Assembly: GCA_036925085.1 (NCBI GenBank)
Contig: JAUPFP010000006.1
Coordinates: 729,001 to 793,000 of the forward strand
DNA: 64,000 nucleotides
Reading direction: 5' to 3'
Origin: Brachycybe producta
Lineage: Eukaryota > Arthropoda > Diplopoda > Playtdesmida > Andrognathidae
The translations under genes were made by a program, and so were the position numbers. Shown here one piece after another: positions 63,081 through 64,000 of the stretch; within the stretch, counting starts at the first letter, position 1; every line of letters begins with the position of its first letter. The notes beneath the pieces were generated by a model. That model was not told where the DNA came from. It did not search any database and worked only from the letters and a program-made list of their open reading frames with translations.

Positions 63081-63799
63081 CTAATTTCTTTCCATTTTGC
63101 TCTTCTAAAAAAACTAGAATAATCAGAGTTCGAATATCAGCTGTTCATAAAATGAAGACTAAAATCCATTTGTCCATCAGTTAGGGTGAAATGTTGACGT
63201 CATTAATGGAAACCGTCTCTTGATTAAACCCATGTGATAATATTCACCATAAGGGGCTAATCTAGTTTTTTTAAAAAACAAAAAACTTTTCAGTTAAGTT
63301 AAGATGAAGAAAAAAGGGAGACAGATGTGTTCACACTTGAGTCTGTTTCATTCTTCATAAAGGTTATCTAATGTAGTGTTTGTTGTTTGTTGTTGTAACA
63401 TTACATTTTTTGTTATCATATTTAAGACAAAAAAAAATTAAGTGGTTCAAAAAGTTGATAAAACAAAAGAAGCTGCTTTGTTAACCACTTAAAAAAATTC
63501 CATATCTCAATTCTTGAAATAACATAAGATTGACTTGTGTAACAAATCGTTTGACGACAATCAAGTCTTTTGATAAAAACACACATAAGTTATTCAAGAA
63601 AACAAACAAAAAAATGTCAAAAAGGGTTTGTTTGGGAGCAACTTTTTTTTTCATATTTCATTTGAAAAAAACAAAGCAGAACAAAAACGAGTTCCTTTTT
63701 TTTTTGCATTATGTAAATGCATTATGTAAATGAAAAAAAGAAGTCATGCTTGATATAGTGGCTGTGTTCGGAAACTGTTAACACAATCGAGAAAAAGGC
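63081..63799. other. AT-rich sequence without recognised gene
   Basis: It holds a family A right-end remnant at about 63090-63150 and otherwise unique AT-rich DNA. No exon of the SETD3-like gene was seen. Confidence 0.4.
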
Positions 63800-64000
63800 T
63801 TTTTCTAGACCAGCGTTTAACCTAATGGGGTTCCATAAAGGGATAGTAATACCTTGTACACACAGGGAGTTAAATGAATTCAAATTAAATGTGTTTAGGT
63901 GTGAATTATACGGAATCCAGTTAAGGACACATGAACACAAATAAAAATTGACTTTAATATTAATATTTTAAATTGAAAAATACTAAATCAATATTTTGTG
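63800..64000. repeat. Dispersed repeat family I, copy 3 (inverted, cut by the window end)
   Basis: GAGTTAAATGAATTCAAATT, TTATACGGAATCCAGTTAAG and AAAATTGACTTTAATATTAA are the reverse complement of blocks in the copies at 6935 and 33622. It continues past the window edge. Confidence 0.65.

Noticed and set aside
1-64000. CRISPR array, bacterial operon or plasmid features
   Set aside because: Introns, LTR elements and hAT target duplications show this is animal nuclear DNA. The repeats are dispersed or simple, not spacer-separated.
1-64000. tRNA or rRNA genes
   Set aside because: I saw no cloverleaf with A- and B-box words in either strand. A dedicated tRNA scan would settle it.

Overview
This window looks like AT-rich nuclear DNA from an invertebrate animal. 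It holds spliced genes with GT-AG introns, a 38-kb intron, very many short foldback transposons and one intact Ty3/Gypsy retrotransposon. A lophotrochozoan such as a gastropod mollusc is my best guess, but nothing seen here proves the taxon.

Two host genes lie on the minus strand. The first is a family A (rhodopsin-like) peptide-type GPCR. Three coding exons (43867-43419, 5448-5088, 4454-3798) join in frame at GT-AG sites into a complete 488-residue seven-transmembrane protein. Intron 1 is about 38 kb and fills most of the window. The second is a SETD3-like SET-domain protein-histidine methyltransferase. I recover five exons with matching phases (59692-59578, 58953-58779, 56704-56619, 53118-52958, 50080-49928), ending at a stop codon. 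One short exon between 58.8 and 56.7 kb was not found, and the 5' exons are presumed to lie beyond position 64000. Both genes are transcribed leftward, with the SETD3-like gene upstream of the receptor.

The retrotransposon occupies 14260-25741, inside GPCR intron 1 and in the same orientation as the host gene. It has 848-bp LTRs that look identical, a TTAG target duplication, TATA and AATAAA signals in the LTR, a PBS-like and a PPT-like site, a 564-aa Gag with a CCHC zinc knuckle, and a very long Pol frame. The Pol frame carries protease, reverse transcriptase, RNase H, integrase and a GPY/F-like module, followed by about 1,050 residues that I cannot assign. Gag starts inside the LTR, so the PBS is coding. 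Gag and Pol are linked by a textbook -1 frameshift signal: the heptamer UUUAAAC directly before the Gag stop, then a predicted H-type pseudoknot. The 3' noncoding stretch (15108-15554) is a chain of about 14 unrelated small hairpins separated by A-rich linkers. The frameshift module, the coding PBS, the Pol extension and the hairpin chain are the most interesting signals in the window.

The rest is mostly non-autonomous DNA transposons: one dominant foldback family (letter A) with more than 20 copies, and about ten other foldback families (B to K) in one to five copies. Two hAT-type elements have 8-bp target duplications. There is also a LINE 3' tail, a 1.4-kb pyrimidine minisatellite upstream of the GPCR start, and simple repeats. 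No tRNA, rRNA or CRISPR array was recognised.
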